Shown here in pieces: positions 33,589 through 42,002 of a stretch of DNA of 64,000 bases. Origin of the DNA: Acidimicrobiaceae bacterium (GTDB lineage: Bacteria; Actinomycetota; Acidimicrobiia; Acidimicrobiales; JAUTXP01); contig JAUTXP010000007.1 in NCBI GenBank assembly GCA_030837965.1, forward strand, positions 1 to 64,000, given 5' to 3'. The position numbers and the translations under genes were made by a program. Position 1 is the stretch's first letter. Each line of letters opens with the position of its first letter. The notes beneath the pieces are model-generated. The model was not told the DNA's origin. It was given only the letters and a program-made list of their open reading frames with translations, and ran no database searches.

Positions 33589-34548
33589 ATGCGCTCCATG
33601 CCCCGCGTCCGACTGCTGACCGCTGTGCTGACGGTCGCGTGCCTGGCGCCTGCCTGTCACCGGGCCAAGGACGCGACGGGCGTGGGCGCGGACAGCGGCT
33701 CGGCCATCACCCGGCCGGGCGGGGCCGACGCGAGCGGAGGCGGCACGGGGGGCGGCGACGGCGCCGGCGCGAACGGCAACGGCCAGCCAACCACGACCGG
33801 GCCAAAGGGCAAGACCGGCACCACGGCCCGTCCGGCCACCGGCGGCACCACGCCAGGCGGCGGGGGCAACAACACCACCGTGCCTCCTGCCCCGCCCGAC
33901 AGCGGTGCCCGCGCCGGCGTGGGCGCCTTCGCCCGCACCGTCCTGCGGCCCGCGTCGTCGTCCAAGGTCGTGATCGAGGTGTTCCAACAGTCGGGCGCAG
34001 GCCCCACCGCCCGATCGCTGGACCATGCCGCCGCCGTGCTCCGCCAAGTCACGGGCAAGCAGGTGGCGGTCAGTGGACCGGTGGATCTGCCGGGCACCGG
34101 ATCAGACGTGAACGAGGCCCAGATCAGGGACCTGGCCGACCGCTACAGCCGCTCGACGCAGGGCAATGGCCAGGCCGTCATCCACGTTCTGTTCCTCAAC
34201 GGCCGGTTCAAGGGCGACGACTCCATCCTCGGCATCTCGGTGCGAGGCGACACCGCCGCCGTCATGTCCGAGCAGGTGCGGTCCGCTTCGACGCCGATCG
34301 CGCCCCGCTCCACCATCGAGGACGCCGTGACCGAGCACGAGCTGGGCCACCTGCTGGGCCTGGTCGACCTGGCCCGCAACACCGGCCGGGCCGACCCCGA
34401 CCACCCCGGCCACTCCACCAACCGCAACTCGGTCATGTACTGGGCCGTGGAGTCAGACCTCGTGAGCCAAGTCCTCGGCGGCCCCCCGCCCGTCGACTTT
34501 GACAGCGCCGATATGGCTGACCTGGCCGCCCTCCGCAACGGGGCCTGA
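33589..34548 (+). CDS. Metzincin-type zinc metalloprotease lipoprotein
   Basis: 319 residues from ATG 33589. Lipobox LAPAC at residues ~17-21; Gly/Thr-rich linker to about 95; catalytic domain with the metzincin motif HELGHLLGLVD and a Met-turn candidate SVMYWA. Secreted metzincins cut extracellular proteins; the third ligand is probably the Asp/His following LGLVD. The last 96 bases overlap the convergent permease gene on the opposite strand. Confidence 0.8.
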   Translation: MRSMPRVRLLTAVLTVACLAPACHRAKDATGVGADSGSAITRPGGADASGGGTGGGDGAGANGNGQPTTTGPKGKTGTTARPATGGTTPGGGGNNTTVPPAPPDSGARAGVGAFARTVLRPASSSKVVIEVFQQSGAGPTARSLDHAAAVLRQVTGKQVAVSGPVDLPGTGSDVNEAQIRDLADRYSRSTQGNGQAVIHVLFLNGRFKGDDSILGISVRGDTAAVMSEQVRSASTPIAPRSTIEDAVTEHELGHLLGLVDLARNTGRADPDHPGHSTNRNSVMYWAVESDLVSQVLGGPPPVDFDSADMADLAALRNGA

Positions 34549-35610
34549 GCCGACCGCCTCCGCGAACGCAGCCCGATCGTCCTCGGGCGGGGCCAGCTCA
34601 TCGACCACGGCCACGGCCAAGGTCACGACGAGCAACAGCATGAGGGCGCCGCCCACGCCGTACAGCTCGAGCCCGGCGAAGCCCGCCACCACAGTGGCGA
34701 ACGGCCCGATGTGGACGGTCCGTCGCTCGATCCACCGTTGCAGCAACAGCCATTCGGCCAACTGATAGGCGAGGAAGACCGCGGCCAGCAGGACGCCCTT
34801 GTCCGGCGAGGCGATGGCGGCCAAGGCCACGATGGGCATGGCCCCGAGGGCGGCTCCGATGACGGGCACCACGTCCCACAGCGCGACCCACAGGCCGAGG
34901 GGCGCGGGGCCAGGCACGTTGGCCCAGGAGGCCAGCATCCACGCCAGCAGCCCGGCCAGCATGGCCATGGCCAACGTGCCGCGCGCGTACCCGAAGCCGC
35001 GGCGGAACGCGGCCACCGACACGCGCTCCAACTGCTCGCGCCTGGCCTTGTGGTGGACCTGGGCCGCCCCCGCTCCGGCCAGTCGAGGCCCGTGCAGCAT
35101 GAAGAAAAGGGCCAGCACGCCGGTGGCCAGGAAGGCCAGGCCCCGCGTCGTGGCCGACCTGATGGCGTCGGCCGGGGTGCCGCCCCGCAGCCTGCTGGGC
35201 GCCTGCTCAACCACCGTCTTGACCCGACGGGCCAACTGGGCGTCCTTCAACGCGGCGTGGAAGCGGCCCCGCTCCTCCAGCTCGCGCGCCCGGGCCGGCG
35301 CGGCCACCTTGATGTCGTTGTACTCGCGCACCACGCCGTCGACGAGGGCATAGGCGATGGTCCCCGCGCTGCCCACGGCGAGGACGCCGACCACGAGCAC
35401 GGCCAGTCCCCGCGGCACTTTGCGGGCCAGCAGCGCGACATACGGGTGCAGCAGGCCCGCCACCGCGGCTGCCGCGAGCATCCATCCCAACACCCGCTCG
35501 GACCGGGCCACGATGCGCAGACCCACCAACAAGGCGCCGAACAGGCCGACGGCCACCACCGCGGACCGAGGCGAGATGCGCAGCCTCTCGCGGGGGTGGG
35601 GGGCCGCCAT
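34453..35610 (-). CDS. AI-2E/PerM-type transporter family protein, paralogue 1
   Basis: 385 residues from ATG 35610. Multiple membrane segments (VVAVGLFGALLVGLRIVA, GLAVLVVGVLAVGSAGTIAY, LAFLATGVLALFFML, and a PLGLWVALWDVVPVIGAALG loop typical of the AI-2E family). Substrate unknown; PerM and TqsA are members. The C-terminal tail overlaps the metzincin gene by 96 bases, tail to tail. A paralogue starts 22 bases away on the other strand. Confidence 0.82.
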   Translation of the reverse strand: MAAPHPRERLRISPRSAVVAVGLFGALLVGLRIVARSERVLGWMLAAAAVAGLLHPYVALLARKVPRGLAVLVVGVLAVGSAGTIAYALVDGVVREYNDIKVAAPARARELEERGRFHAALKDAQLARRVKTVVEQAPSRLRGGTPADAIRSATTRGLAFLATGVLALFFMLHGPRLAGAGAAQVHHKARREQLERVSVAAFRRGFGYARGTLAMAMLAGLLAWMLASWANVPGPAPLGLWVALWDVVPVIGAALGAMPIVALAAIASPDKGVLLAAVFLAYQLAEWLLLQRWIERRTVHIGPFATVVAGFAGLELYGVGGALMLLLVVTLAVAVVDELAPPEDDRAAFAEAVGSGPVAEGGQVSHIGAVKVDGRGAAEDLAHEV

Positions 35611-35612
35611 CG

Positions 35613-35629
35613 GCCGGTACAGTACCGGC
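35613..35629. promoter_or_regulatory. Perfect palindrome between divergent permease genes
   Basis: GCCGGTAC-A-GTACCGGC fills nearly all of the 22-base gap between the two divergent AI-2E-type starts (35610 minus, 35633 plus). An 8-bp arm dyad at this position is a strong operator candidate controlling both genes, or the site of overlapping start regions. No regulator known. Confidence 0.45.
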
Positions 35630-35632
35630 GCC

Positions 35633-36700
35633 ATGCCCGCCTCCGACGCCCACCGGGCCCCGCGTCTGGTCAGGGAGGTCGACCTCGACTGGCACTCGGT
35701 GCTGGTCTTCCTCGGGGCCTTCGCCGGGCTGCTGGCCATTCGGGGACTGGTCCGGCACGTGCCCAGGACGGTGACCGGACTCGGCATCGCCACCATCCTG
35801 GCCCTGGCCCTCAACCCCTTGGTGGCTGCGTTGGAGCGACGAGGCCTGCGGCGCTCGCCCGCCGTCGTCATCGTGCTGCTCGCCATCAGCGCCCTGTTCG
35901 CGGTGATGGCCTTGCTCATCGTGCCCCCCGCGGTGCGCCAGGCCCGCGACCTGGCCAGCCAGCGGGCGCGCGTGCTCCACGACATGCGCAAGCTGCCGCT
36001 GGTGGGCGACCAGTTCCGCAAGGCCGACGTGCAGGCCAAGGTCGACACGTTCATCGCCGAGCTGCCCCACCGGCTGGCGGGCGACACCACGCCGCTGGAG
36101 AAGGCGGCCCGGTCGGTGGCCGACGGATTGCTGGCCGCCACCGTCACCCTGCTGTTCGCGGTGACCATGCTGTTGGACGGGCCGAGGCTGATGCGCGCCG
36201 GCCGCCGTGTCGTCCCCATTGCCCGAAGGGCGCGAGCCGACGAGATGGCGCGCGTCGCCAACCGGGTGGTGGGCCGCTATGTGGCGGGCTCGCTGCTGGT
36301 CGCCATGGTGTGCGGACTGGTCGTGCTCGTCGCCGGCCTGGCCTTGGGCGTGCCCCTCATCCCGCTCGCCGCGGTGTGGGCCGCGCTGTGGGACCTCGTC
36401 CCCCAGATCGGCGGGGCCGCGGGCGCGGTTCCCTTCATCGTCCTCGGACTGACCAAGGGGGCGGGCACCGCGGTGGCCTGCGTGGTCGTGTTCTTCATCT
36501 ACCAGCAGCTCAAGCACCAGGTGATCCAGCCCGTGCTGATCGGCCAGGCCGTGAAGCTGTCGCCCCCGGCCACCATGGTCGCCGCCCTCGTCGGCGTGTC
36601 GGCAGGCGGGGTGGTCGGTGCGTTGATCGCGGTGCCGCTGGTCGGCGCGGTGAAGGCCGTGTACCTCGAGTTCCGACGCCCCCCGGTGGAGGTGGGGTGA
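35633..36700 (+). CDS. AI-2E/PerM-type transporter family protein, paralogue 2
   Basis: 355 residues from ATG 35633. Same architecture as its divergent neighbour: four N-terminal helices, a soluble middle (RQARDLASQRARVLHDM), then LPLAAVWAALWDLVPQIGGAAG and a C-terminal helix bundle (LVGVSAGGVVGALIAVPL). Substrate unknown. The stop overlaps the GTG of the RNase D gene. Confidence 0.85.
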   Translation: MPASDAHRAPRLVREVDLDWHSVLVFLGAFAGLLAIRGLVRHVPRTVTGLGIATILALALNPLVAALERRGLRRSPAVVIVLLAISALFAVMALLIVPPAVRQARDLASQRARVLHDMRKLPLVGDQFRKADVQAKVDTFIAELPHRLAGDTTPLEKAARSVADGLLAATVTLLFAVTMLLDGPRLMRAGRRVVPIARRARADEMARVANRVVGRYVAGSLLVAMVCGLVVLVAGLALGVPLIPLAAVWAALWDLVPQIGGAAGAVPFIVLGLTKGAGTAVACVVVFFIYQQLKHQVIQPVLIGQAVKLSPPATMVAALVGVSAGGVVGALIAVPLVGAVKAVYLEFRRPPVEVG

Positions 36701-37854
36701 GCTTCGAGTGGATCGCCGACCAGGCCCAGTTCGAGGCCGCGGTCGACGACCTGCGCGGCGCGGACCGCTACGCCCTCGACACCGAGTTCCACCGGGAGAA
36801 GACCTACTTCCCGCACCTGGCTCTCCTGCAAGTGCAATGGGACGACCGGCTGGCGCTGATCGACCCGTTCGCCGTCGACCTCAAGCCCTTTGCCCACGTG
36901 CTCAACGGCACCGGCCTGGCCGTGTTGCATGCGGGCGATCAAGACCTCGAAGTCCTGCAACTGGCGTGCGACGCCGTGCCCAGCAGGCTGTTCGACACCC
37001 AGTTGGCCGCGGGCTTCCTGGGCCAGTCGTCGCCGTCGCTGGGCAACCTGGTCGAGCGCATGGTGGGGCTGCGGCTGCCCAAGGGCGACCGCCTCACCGA
37101 CTGGACTCGCCGCCCGCTGACCGAGGACCAGAAGACGTACGCGGCGTCGGACGTGGAGCACCTGTTGGAGCTGCACGACAAGGTGGTGGCCGAGCTGGAG
37201 TCGGTGGTCAGGCTGGCGTGGGCCGAGCAGGAGTGCGAGGTCATGCTGCGCCGGCCCCGTCTTCGGGTGGAGCCGGCCAAGGCGTGGTGGCGGCTGAAGG
37301 AGGCGCGCCAGTTGCGGGGCCGCAGCCGGGCCGTGGCTCAGGAGGTGGCGGCGTGGCGGGAGTCGCGGGCCGCGGCCACCGACCAACCGCCCCGTTATGT
37401 GCTGCCCGACCTGGCCCTCGTCTCCATCGCCAACCGGCCGCCGCGCTCGCGCGACGAGTTGGGCGAGGTGCGCGGCATCGACGGGCGCTACCTCAAGGGC
37501 GGGGCCGCGGCCGAGCTGCTCGAAGCCATCGAGCGGGGCCGCTCGCTGGCGGACGAGGACGTGAACGTGCCGCCCACCGACGAGTTGGACCGGCCGCTGC
37601 GTCCGGCCGTGACGCTGGTGTCGGCGTGGATCGCGCAGTTGGCCGCGGACCTGTCGATCGACGCCGCCCTGCTGGCGACGCGGGCCGACTTGCACGCCTT
37701 CCTGCGCAAGGAGGCGGGGGCCCGTTTGGCCGAGGGGTGGCGGCACGACCTGGTGGGCGAGCCGGTCCGGCGGCTGGTCGACGGCAGCGCGGCGCTGGCC
37801 TTCGACGGCAAGGGCGGACTGGCCCTGGAGGAGCGCTCGCGTCAGCCCATGTAG
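36697..37854 (+). CDS. rnd: Ribonuclease D
   Basis: 385 residues from GTG 36697, overlapping the permease stop by four bases. DEDDy exonuclease motifs: Exo I ALDTEFHREKTYFP, Exo II AVLHAGDQDLEVLQL, Exo III TYAASDVEHLLEL; a C-terminal HRDC-type helical region follows. Degrades the 3' ends of tRNA precursors and other structured RNAs. Usual length. Confidence 0.93.
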   Translation: MSFEWIADQAQFEAAVDDLRGADRYALDTEFHREKTYFPHLALLQVQWDDRLALIDPFAVDLKPFAHVLNGTGLAVLHAGDQDLEVLQLACDAVPSRLFDTQLAAGFLGQSSPSLGNLVERMVGLRLPKGDRLTDWTRRPLTEDQKTYAASDVEHLLELHDKVVAELESVVRLAWAEQECEVMLRRPRLRVEPAKAWWRLKEARQLRGRSRAVAQEVAAWRESRAAATDQPPRYVLPDLALVSIANRPPRSRDELGEVRGIDGRYLKGGAAAELLEAIERGRSLADEDVNVPPTDELDRPLRPAVTLVSAWIAQLAADLSIDAALLATRADLHAFLRKEAGARLAEGWRHDLVGEPVRRLVDGSAALAFDGKGGLALEERSRQPM

Positions 37855-37936
37855 GCGATGGGCCGGGGCCGCAGCGTGGGGTCCGGCTCCACCGAGGGGC
37901 GTTGACACAACGTCGTTCCAAGCAGGGTCTGGATGA

Positions 37937-38158
37937 TCAGGGCTTGGGGCGAAGGTCGACTCTGATGGTGAGCACGCCGTCGTCGAGGGAGGCGTCGGCG
38001 TCGCTCAGCATGGCGAAGTCCATGTAGTCGATCTGGGCCTGCTCGATGAAGCGCTTGCGCTCGGGCCCCTCGACCGGCGGGACGCCCCGGCTGCGCACGG
38101 CCCGAGCCCGTTCGCGGAAGCGCTCGATCATCGCTTGGGGGTCGAACTCCTCGGCCAT
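37937..38158 (-). CDS. Small protein of unknown function
   Basis: 73 residues from ATG 38158. Charged helix at the N-terminus (AMIERFRERARAVRSRG), then VEGPERKRFIEQAQIDYMDF and a beta segment (GVLTIRVDLRP). Looks soluble and conserved in this lineage, no family recognised. Convergent with rnd and divergent from the next small gene. Confidence 0.6.
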   Translation of the reverse strand: MAEEFDPQAMIERFRERARAVRSRGVPPVEGPERKRFIEQAQIDYMDFAMLSDADASLDDGVLTIRVDLRPKP

Positions 38159-38232
38159 GGTCGGTCACCCTACCGAAGCGGACCGTTTACACTGGCCGCC
38201 GACCAACGGTTCGACAACCGGGGAGTTTGCTC

Positions 38233-38427
38233 GTGAAGAAGGGACGGCACCGCCGCTTCGAAGAGGCGCGTGCGCTCAAGCAGGTCAGCCTCGGGGATCG
38301 GCCGGTCTCGACCGAGCCGTGCCCCGAGTGCAGCGCAGAGCCCGGGGCAGAACACGCAAGCTGGTGCCTCTACACCGAGGAAGAGGAGTCGGTGGAAGGG
38401 GACACTGTGGAGGAAGAAGGAGCCTGA
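38233..38427 (+). CDS. Small Cys-containing protein
   Basis: 64 residues from GTG 38233, with a ribosome site GGGAG seven bases before it. CPEC and a later WC give three cysteines, possibly a zinc site; basic N-terminus (KKGRHRRFEEARALK) and very acidic C-terminus (EEEESVEGDTVEEEG). Function unknown. Followed by the secreted TIM-barrel gene. Confidence 0.55.
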   Translation: MKKGRHRRFEEARALKQVSLGDRPVSTEPCPECSAEPGAEHASWCLYTEEEESVEGDTVEEEGA

Positions 38428-38466
38428 TTTCAGGCTGCTTCTGAGTACTCGGGGGACGGCGGGACG

Positions 38467-39639
38467 GTGATCGACAGGCAGCAAACCGGGCTGGTTCGAC
38501 GCGCCCGTCGAACCCTCTCCGTGGCCGTCGCCGCGCTGATGGCCCTCTCGTCGACGGCCTTGGTCGTGCACGACCAGGGTGTCGGGAACGGCGGCCGCAC
38601 GCTTGTCGTCAGCGGGGCCCGGCACCATTTCGACGAGGCCGCCGCCCTCCAGTTGGCCGACGTGACGACGACGACCACGTCCACCACCAGCCCGCCGCCG
38701 CCCCCCACCACGACGCCGCCCGCCCCGCCGACCACGGCCCGTCCCGCCCCCAAGCCCGCGCCCCGGCCCACGACGACCGTGGCCCGTCCGGCGGGCACGC
38801 TGTCCGCGGCCCGCCTCAAGCCGCCCGCCGTGCCTGTGGGGCTGGCCCCCTACGTGGGGCTGGGGACGTGGAGCGACGTGTACGACTGGAGCAACAGCTA
38901 CACCAACGGGCATCCGGGCACTGGCCCCGCGGACGTGGACCAGATGGCGGCCAAGGGCGTGCAGACCCTCTATATCCAGGCTTCGAAGTGGGACGCGCCC
39001 GGCGACTTGGTGGACCCGGACCTATTGATGCCCATCCTGCGCCGGGCCAAGGAGCGGGGCCTGCGGGTGGTGGCCTGGTACCTGCCGACCCTCACCGACC
39101 CGCAGCGGGATCTGGACCGCATGGTGGCCATGGCCCGGCTGGCCGACGTGGACAGCGTGGCCGTCGACATCGAGTCCCGCACCGTGTCCGACGTGAACGA
39201 CCGCAACCACCGCCTCATCCAGTTCAGCCAGGCCCTGCGCCAGGCCTTGCCCGGACGGACGATCGGGGCCATCGCCCTGCCGCCCGTGGTGCTGGAGGTG
39301 GTGAACCCGGACTACTGGCCCAACTTCCCCTACAAGGAGATCGCCCCGTCCTACGACGTGTGGATGACGATGGGGTACTGGACCAACCGCAAGGCGTCCT
39401 CCGGGTACCGCGACGCCTATCGCTACACCAGGGAGAACGTGGAGCGGCTGCGGGTCGACGTGGGCCGGGCCGACCTGCCCGTGCACCCGATCGGCGGGCT
39501 GGGGCAGGGGACCACGGCGGCCGACGTGGAGGCGTACCGCAAGGCGGCCATCGACACCACGTCGATCGGCGGCAGCCTGTACGACTGGCGCACCACCGCG
39601 GGCGAGTGCTGGACCGGCCTGGCCGGCTTTCGCGCCTGA
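38467..39639 (+). CDS. Secreted TIM-barrel protein, putative glycoside hydrolase
   Basis: 390 residues from GTG 38467. Export signal within residues ~15-40, a Thr/Pro linker (about 68-118), then a barrel domain (PYVGLGTWSDVYDW, ADVDQMAAKGVQTLYIQASK, GLRVVAWYLPTLTDP, ADVDSVAVDIESR, SYDVWMTMGYWTN, HPIGGLGQG). The pattern is that of GH-like TIM barrels used on peptidoglycan or polysaccharide; candidate acids are in AVDIESR. No family can be named with certainty. Confidence 0.65.
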   Translation: MIDRQQTGLVRRARRTLSVAVAALMALSSTALVVHDQGVGNGGRTLVVSGARHHFDEAAALQLADVTTTTTSTTSPPPPPTTTPPAPPTTARPAPKPAPRPTTTVARPAGTLSAARLKPPAVPVGLAPYVGLGTWSDVYDWSNSYTNGHPGTGPADVDQMAAKGVQTLYIQASKWDAPGDLVDPDLLMPILRRAKERGLRVVAWYLPTLTDPQRDLDRMVAMARLADVDSVAVDIESRTVSDVNDRNHRLIQFSQALRQALPGRTIGAIALPPVVLEVVNPDYWPNFPYKEIAPSYDVWMTMGYWTNRKASSGYRDAYRYTRENVERLRVDVGRADLPVHPIGGLGQGTTAADVEAYRKAAIDTTSIGGSLYDWRTTAGECWTGLAGFRA

Positions 39640-39693
39640 TCCGCTCGAGTGCCTGAGCGGGTGGCTGGTTGGCGAGCGGGGTACGGACGGGCC

Positions 39694-40866
39694 GTGAAGA
39701 AGCACGCCCTGGTCGCCGCCGTGCTGGCCATCGGCGCCATCGTGACCCTCCGCCGCCCCCGCCCCGCCCCCCCTCCCAACTTTTCCACAGCAGCAGGTGA
39801 AGTGGAAAAGATGGACGGGGCTGTGGATAACCAGCGGGGGGAGCGGGGGGAGCGGGGGACGAGGGCCGCGAACGAGCGGCCGGGGGGGATCAAGGGGCGG
39901 CTGTGGGACGTGGGCCAGCGCTTCCGGCCCTTCGGCGTGGCCTTGCGCATGAACGACCGCTTCAGCGAGCTGAACGGCAACTTCCTGGCCGGCGCCGTCA
40001 CCCTCCAGTCCTTCCTCTCCCTGTTCCCCCTCCTGCTGGTCGTGCTGGCCGTGGCCGGCTTCGTCACCGCCAACAAGAACCCCAACCTCGGGGTCGAGAT
40101 CATCGGCCACCTCGGCCTGTCTGGGAGCGCGGCCAAGACGTTCAGCGACGCCCTCGACGCGGCCACCGACGCCCGTCGGACCACCCTCGGCATCGGCACC
40201 GTCGGACTGCTGTGGTCGGGCCTCGGCCTGGTGGGCGCCCTCCAGTACGCCTACAACCAGGTCTGGCAGGTCCAGTCCCGAGGGATCAAGGACAAGCTGG
40301 TCGGCGCGGCCTGGCTGCTGGGAGCGGCGCTTTTGTTCCTCGGTACCGCGGTGTTGACCGCGGTGCTGGGCCTGCTGCCCGGCTTCCTCTGGCCCATCAG
40401 CATCGTGTTCACGCTGGCCACCAACGTGGTCCTGTGGCTGTGGACGGCCAAGCTGCTGCCCAACAGGGACGTGGGCTGGCGGCCGCTGCTGCCGGGCGCC
40501 ATCCTCGGCGGCGTCGGGTTGGAGATCCTGAAGATCGTGGGCCGCTTCTACGTGCCCCATCTCATCGCCTCGGCCTCGGCCGTGTACGGGTCCATCGGGA
40601 TCGTGTTCGCCGTCCTGGCCTGGCTGTTCTTCTTCGGCCGACTGATCGTCTACTCGGCCTGCCTCAACGTGGTGCTGTGGGAGGAGCGGGCCGGGACCAT
40701 CAAGGCCACCATCGAGGTGCCCGCCACCGACGAGGCCTCGGCCGAGGTCCGCCGCAGCGGCCAGGCCAACGATCCCGACGACGCCGACGACGCCGACGCT
40801 CCCGCCCCCGCCACCGACCCCGGCCCGGACAACGCTCCTGATCGACAGTCGACAGCCGCGGTCTAA
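39694..40866 (+). CDS. YihY/BrkB-family membrane protein; palindrome near its start
   Basis: The YihY domain (about 120 residues after the N-terminus to the C-terminus) has six hydrophobic helices (LQSFLSLFPLLLVVLAVAGF, GTVGLLWSGLGLVGALQYAY, LLGAALLFLGTAVLTAV, IVFAVLAWLFFFGRLIVY). Open from GTG 39694, the first 40 residues contain one extra hydrophobic helix (VAAVLAIGAIVTL) and then the 31-bp palindrome read in frame as FSTAAGEVEK. An alternative start is ATG 39811, directly after the palindrome, giving 351 residues. The C-terminus is acidic and Pro-rich. Function of the family is unsettled. Confidence 0.75.
   Translation: MKKHALVAAVLAIGAIVTLRRPRPAPPPNFSTAAGEVEKMDGAVDNQRGERGERGTRAANERPGGIKGRLWDVGQRFRPFGVALRMNDRFSELNGNFLAGAVTLQSFLSLFPLLLVVLAVAGFVTANKNPNLGVEIIGHLGLSGSAAKTFSDALDAATDARRTTLGIGTVGLLWSGLGLVGALQYAYNQVWQVQSRGIKDKLVGAAWLLGAALLFLGTAVLTAVLGLLPGFLWPISIVFTLATNVVLWLWTAKLLPNRDVGWRPLLPGAILGGVGLEILKIVGRFYVPHLIASASAVYGSIGIVFAVLAWLFFFGRLIVYSACLNVVLWEERAGTIKATIEVPATDEASAEVRRSGQANDPDDADDADAPAPATDPGPDNAPDRQSTAAV
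39780..39810. repeat. 31-bp palindromic element, copy 4 (in frame with the YihY gene)
   Basis: Arms CTTTTCCACAGCA and TGAAGTGGAAAAG, loop GCAGG; the right arm differs at two positions, so the stem is weaker than in other copies. It is in frame with the YihY reading frame. A perfect DnaA-box consensus (TGTGGATAA, 39822-39830) lies 12 bases to the right. Confidence 0.85.
39822..39830 (-). promoter_or_regulatory. DnaA-box-like 9-mer
   Basis: TGTGGATAA, the reverse of the consensus TTATCCACA, beside repeat copy 4. One of two perfect matches noticed in the window, the other being inside copy 1. Single boxes occur by chance, so function is unproven. Confidence 0.3.
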
Positions 40867-40907
40867 GGCCGAGCCCCGGGCCCGCCGATGTTGGTGATGG
40901 ACGCCCC

Positions 40908-42002
40908 ATGCCCCATCCCCACCTCGACCGGCTCCTCCACCACCTCGCCGAGCGCGAGGGCGGCACCGACCTCCACCTGAAGGTCGGCTCCCCGGCGCGC
41001 ATCCGGGTCAAAGGGGCGTTGGAGACGGTTCCCGACGAACCCTTGCTGGACAAGGGCACGGTCGACGCCATGGCCAGCGCCGTGCTCACCCAAGGCGCCC
41101 GGGACACGTTCGTGGCCCAGCGCGAGGCCGAGTGCACGTATGCCGTCCACGGACTGGGCCGCTTCCGGGTCAGCGCCTACCTCCAGCGGGGCTCCATCGC
41201 CCTCATCCTGCGCAGGGTCACGGCCTCGGCCCAGTCCTTCGCCGACCTGGGCCTGCCCGCCACCATGTCCTTCCTGGCCGGTGCCGAGCGCGGCCTGGTG
41301 CTCGTGGCGGGGCCGGCCGCCTCGGGTGTCACTACCACGCTGGCCGCCATGGTCGACCACATCAACCACGCCCGGGCCTGTCACATCGTGACCGTCGAGG
41401 ACCCCGTCGAGATCCTGCACAAGGACGACCTGGCCGCGGTGTCGCAGCGCCAGGTTGGGGTGGACATCACCAGCGTGGCCCAAGGCGTGCGCTCGGCCCT
41501 GCGCCAAGACCCTGACGTGGTCGCCATCGGACGCATCGACGACGCCGACGTGGCCGGCGCGGCCATGGCCGCCACTGAGGCGGGCTGCCTGGTGCTGGCC
41601 GGCGTGCGGGCGGCCGACGCGTGCGACGCCATCACCCAGGTCGTCAACCTCTATCCCGAGAGCGATCGCCGCCACATCCGCCTCAGCGTGGCCGGCGTGC
41701 TCGTTGGTGCCGTGTCCATCCGGCTCGTGCCCCGGCGCAACGGCGCGGGCAGGCTGCCCGCGGTCGAGATCCTGCGCAACGTGCCGCGCATCCAGGCCGC
41801 CATCATGGGCGACGAGATGGACGACGTGCGCTCAGAGATGGCGAGGGGCGCGGCCCTCGGGATGCAGACGCTGAACCAGTCGCTGGCGACGCTGCTCGAA
41901 CGTCAGGAGATCGACGAGCGGGCCGCGCTGGCGGCCACGCCGGACTGGCTCGGGTTCCGCATCGCGCTCGAACAGCGCGGCTTCGTCATTCCCGACGAGT
42001 AG
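40908..42002 (+). CDS. PilT-like protein with degraded ATPase motifs
   Basis: 364 residues. The order of domains matches twitching ATPases (N-terminal PAS-like GTDLHLKVGSPARIRVKGALE; RecA-like domain from about 110). The Asp box TVEDPVEIL (162-170) is intact, but Walker A reads GPAASGVTTT (135-144, Val in place of the Lys), Walker B reads DPDVVAIGRIDD (Arg in place of the Glu) and the His box is LAGVRAADACDAI. All ATP-critical residues are lost together, so it is likely a pseudo-ATPase. Its last 100 bases overlap the convergent GGDEF-EAL gene. Confidence 0.85.
   Translation: MPHPHLDRLLHHLAEREGGTDLHLKVGSPARIRVKGALETVPDEPLLDKGTVDAMASAVLTQGARDTFVAQREAECTYAVHGLGRFRVSAYLQRGSIALILRRVTASAQSFADLGLPATMSFLAGAERGLVLVAGPAASGVTTTLAAMVDHINHARACHIVTVEDPVEILHKDDLAAVSQRQVGVDITSVAQGVRSALRQDPDVVAIGRIDDADVAGAAMAATEAGCLVLAGVRAADACDAITQVVNLYPESDRRHIRLSVAGVLVGAVSIRLVPRRNGAGRLPAVEILRNVPRIQAAIMGDEMDDVRSEMARGAALGMQTLNQSLATLLERQEIDERAALAATPDWLGFRIALEQRGFVIPDE

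Noticed and set aside
37855-37936. Possible promoter or operator between rnd and the small minus-strand gene
   Set aside because: The interval lies between two gene ends (convergent), and the TTGACA-like string there has no partner hexamer.
38233-38427. Treating the small Cys-containing ORF as an artefact
   Set aside because: It has a good ribosome site and a CPEC..C pattern, so it is retained as a low-confidence gene.
12235-39830. A replication origin based on DnaA-like boxes
   Set aside because: The boxes are scattered over 45 kb, one or two per site, with no dnaA, dnaN or AT-rich unwinding region.
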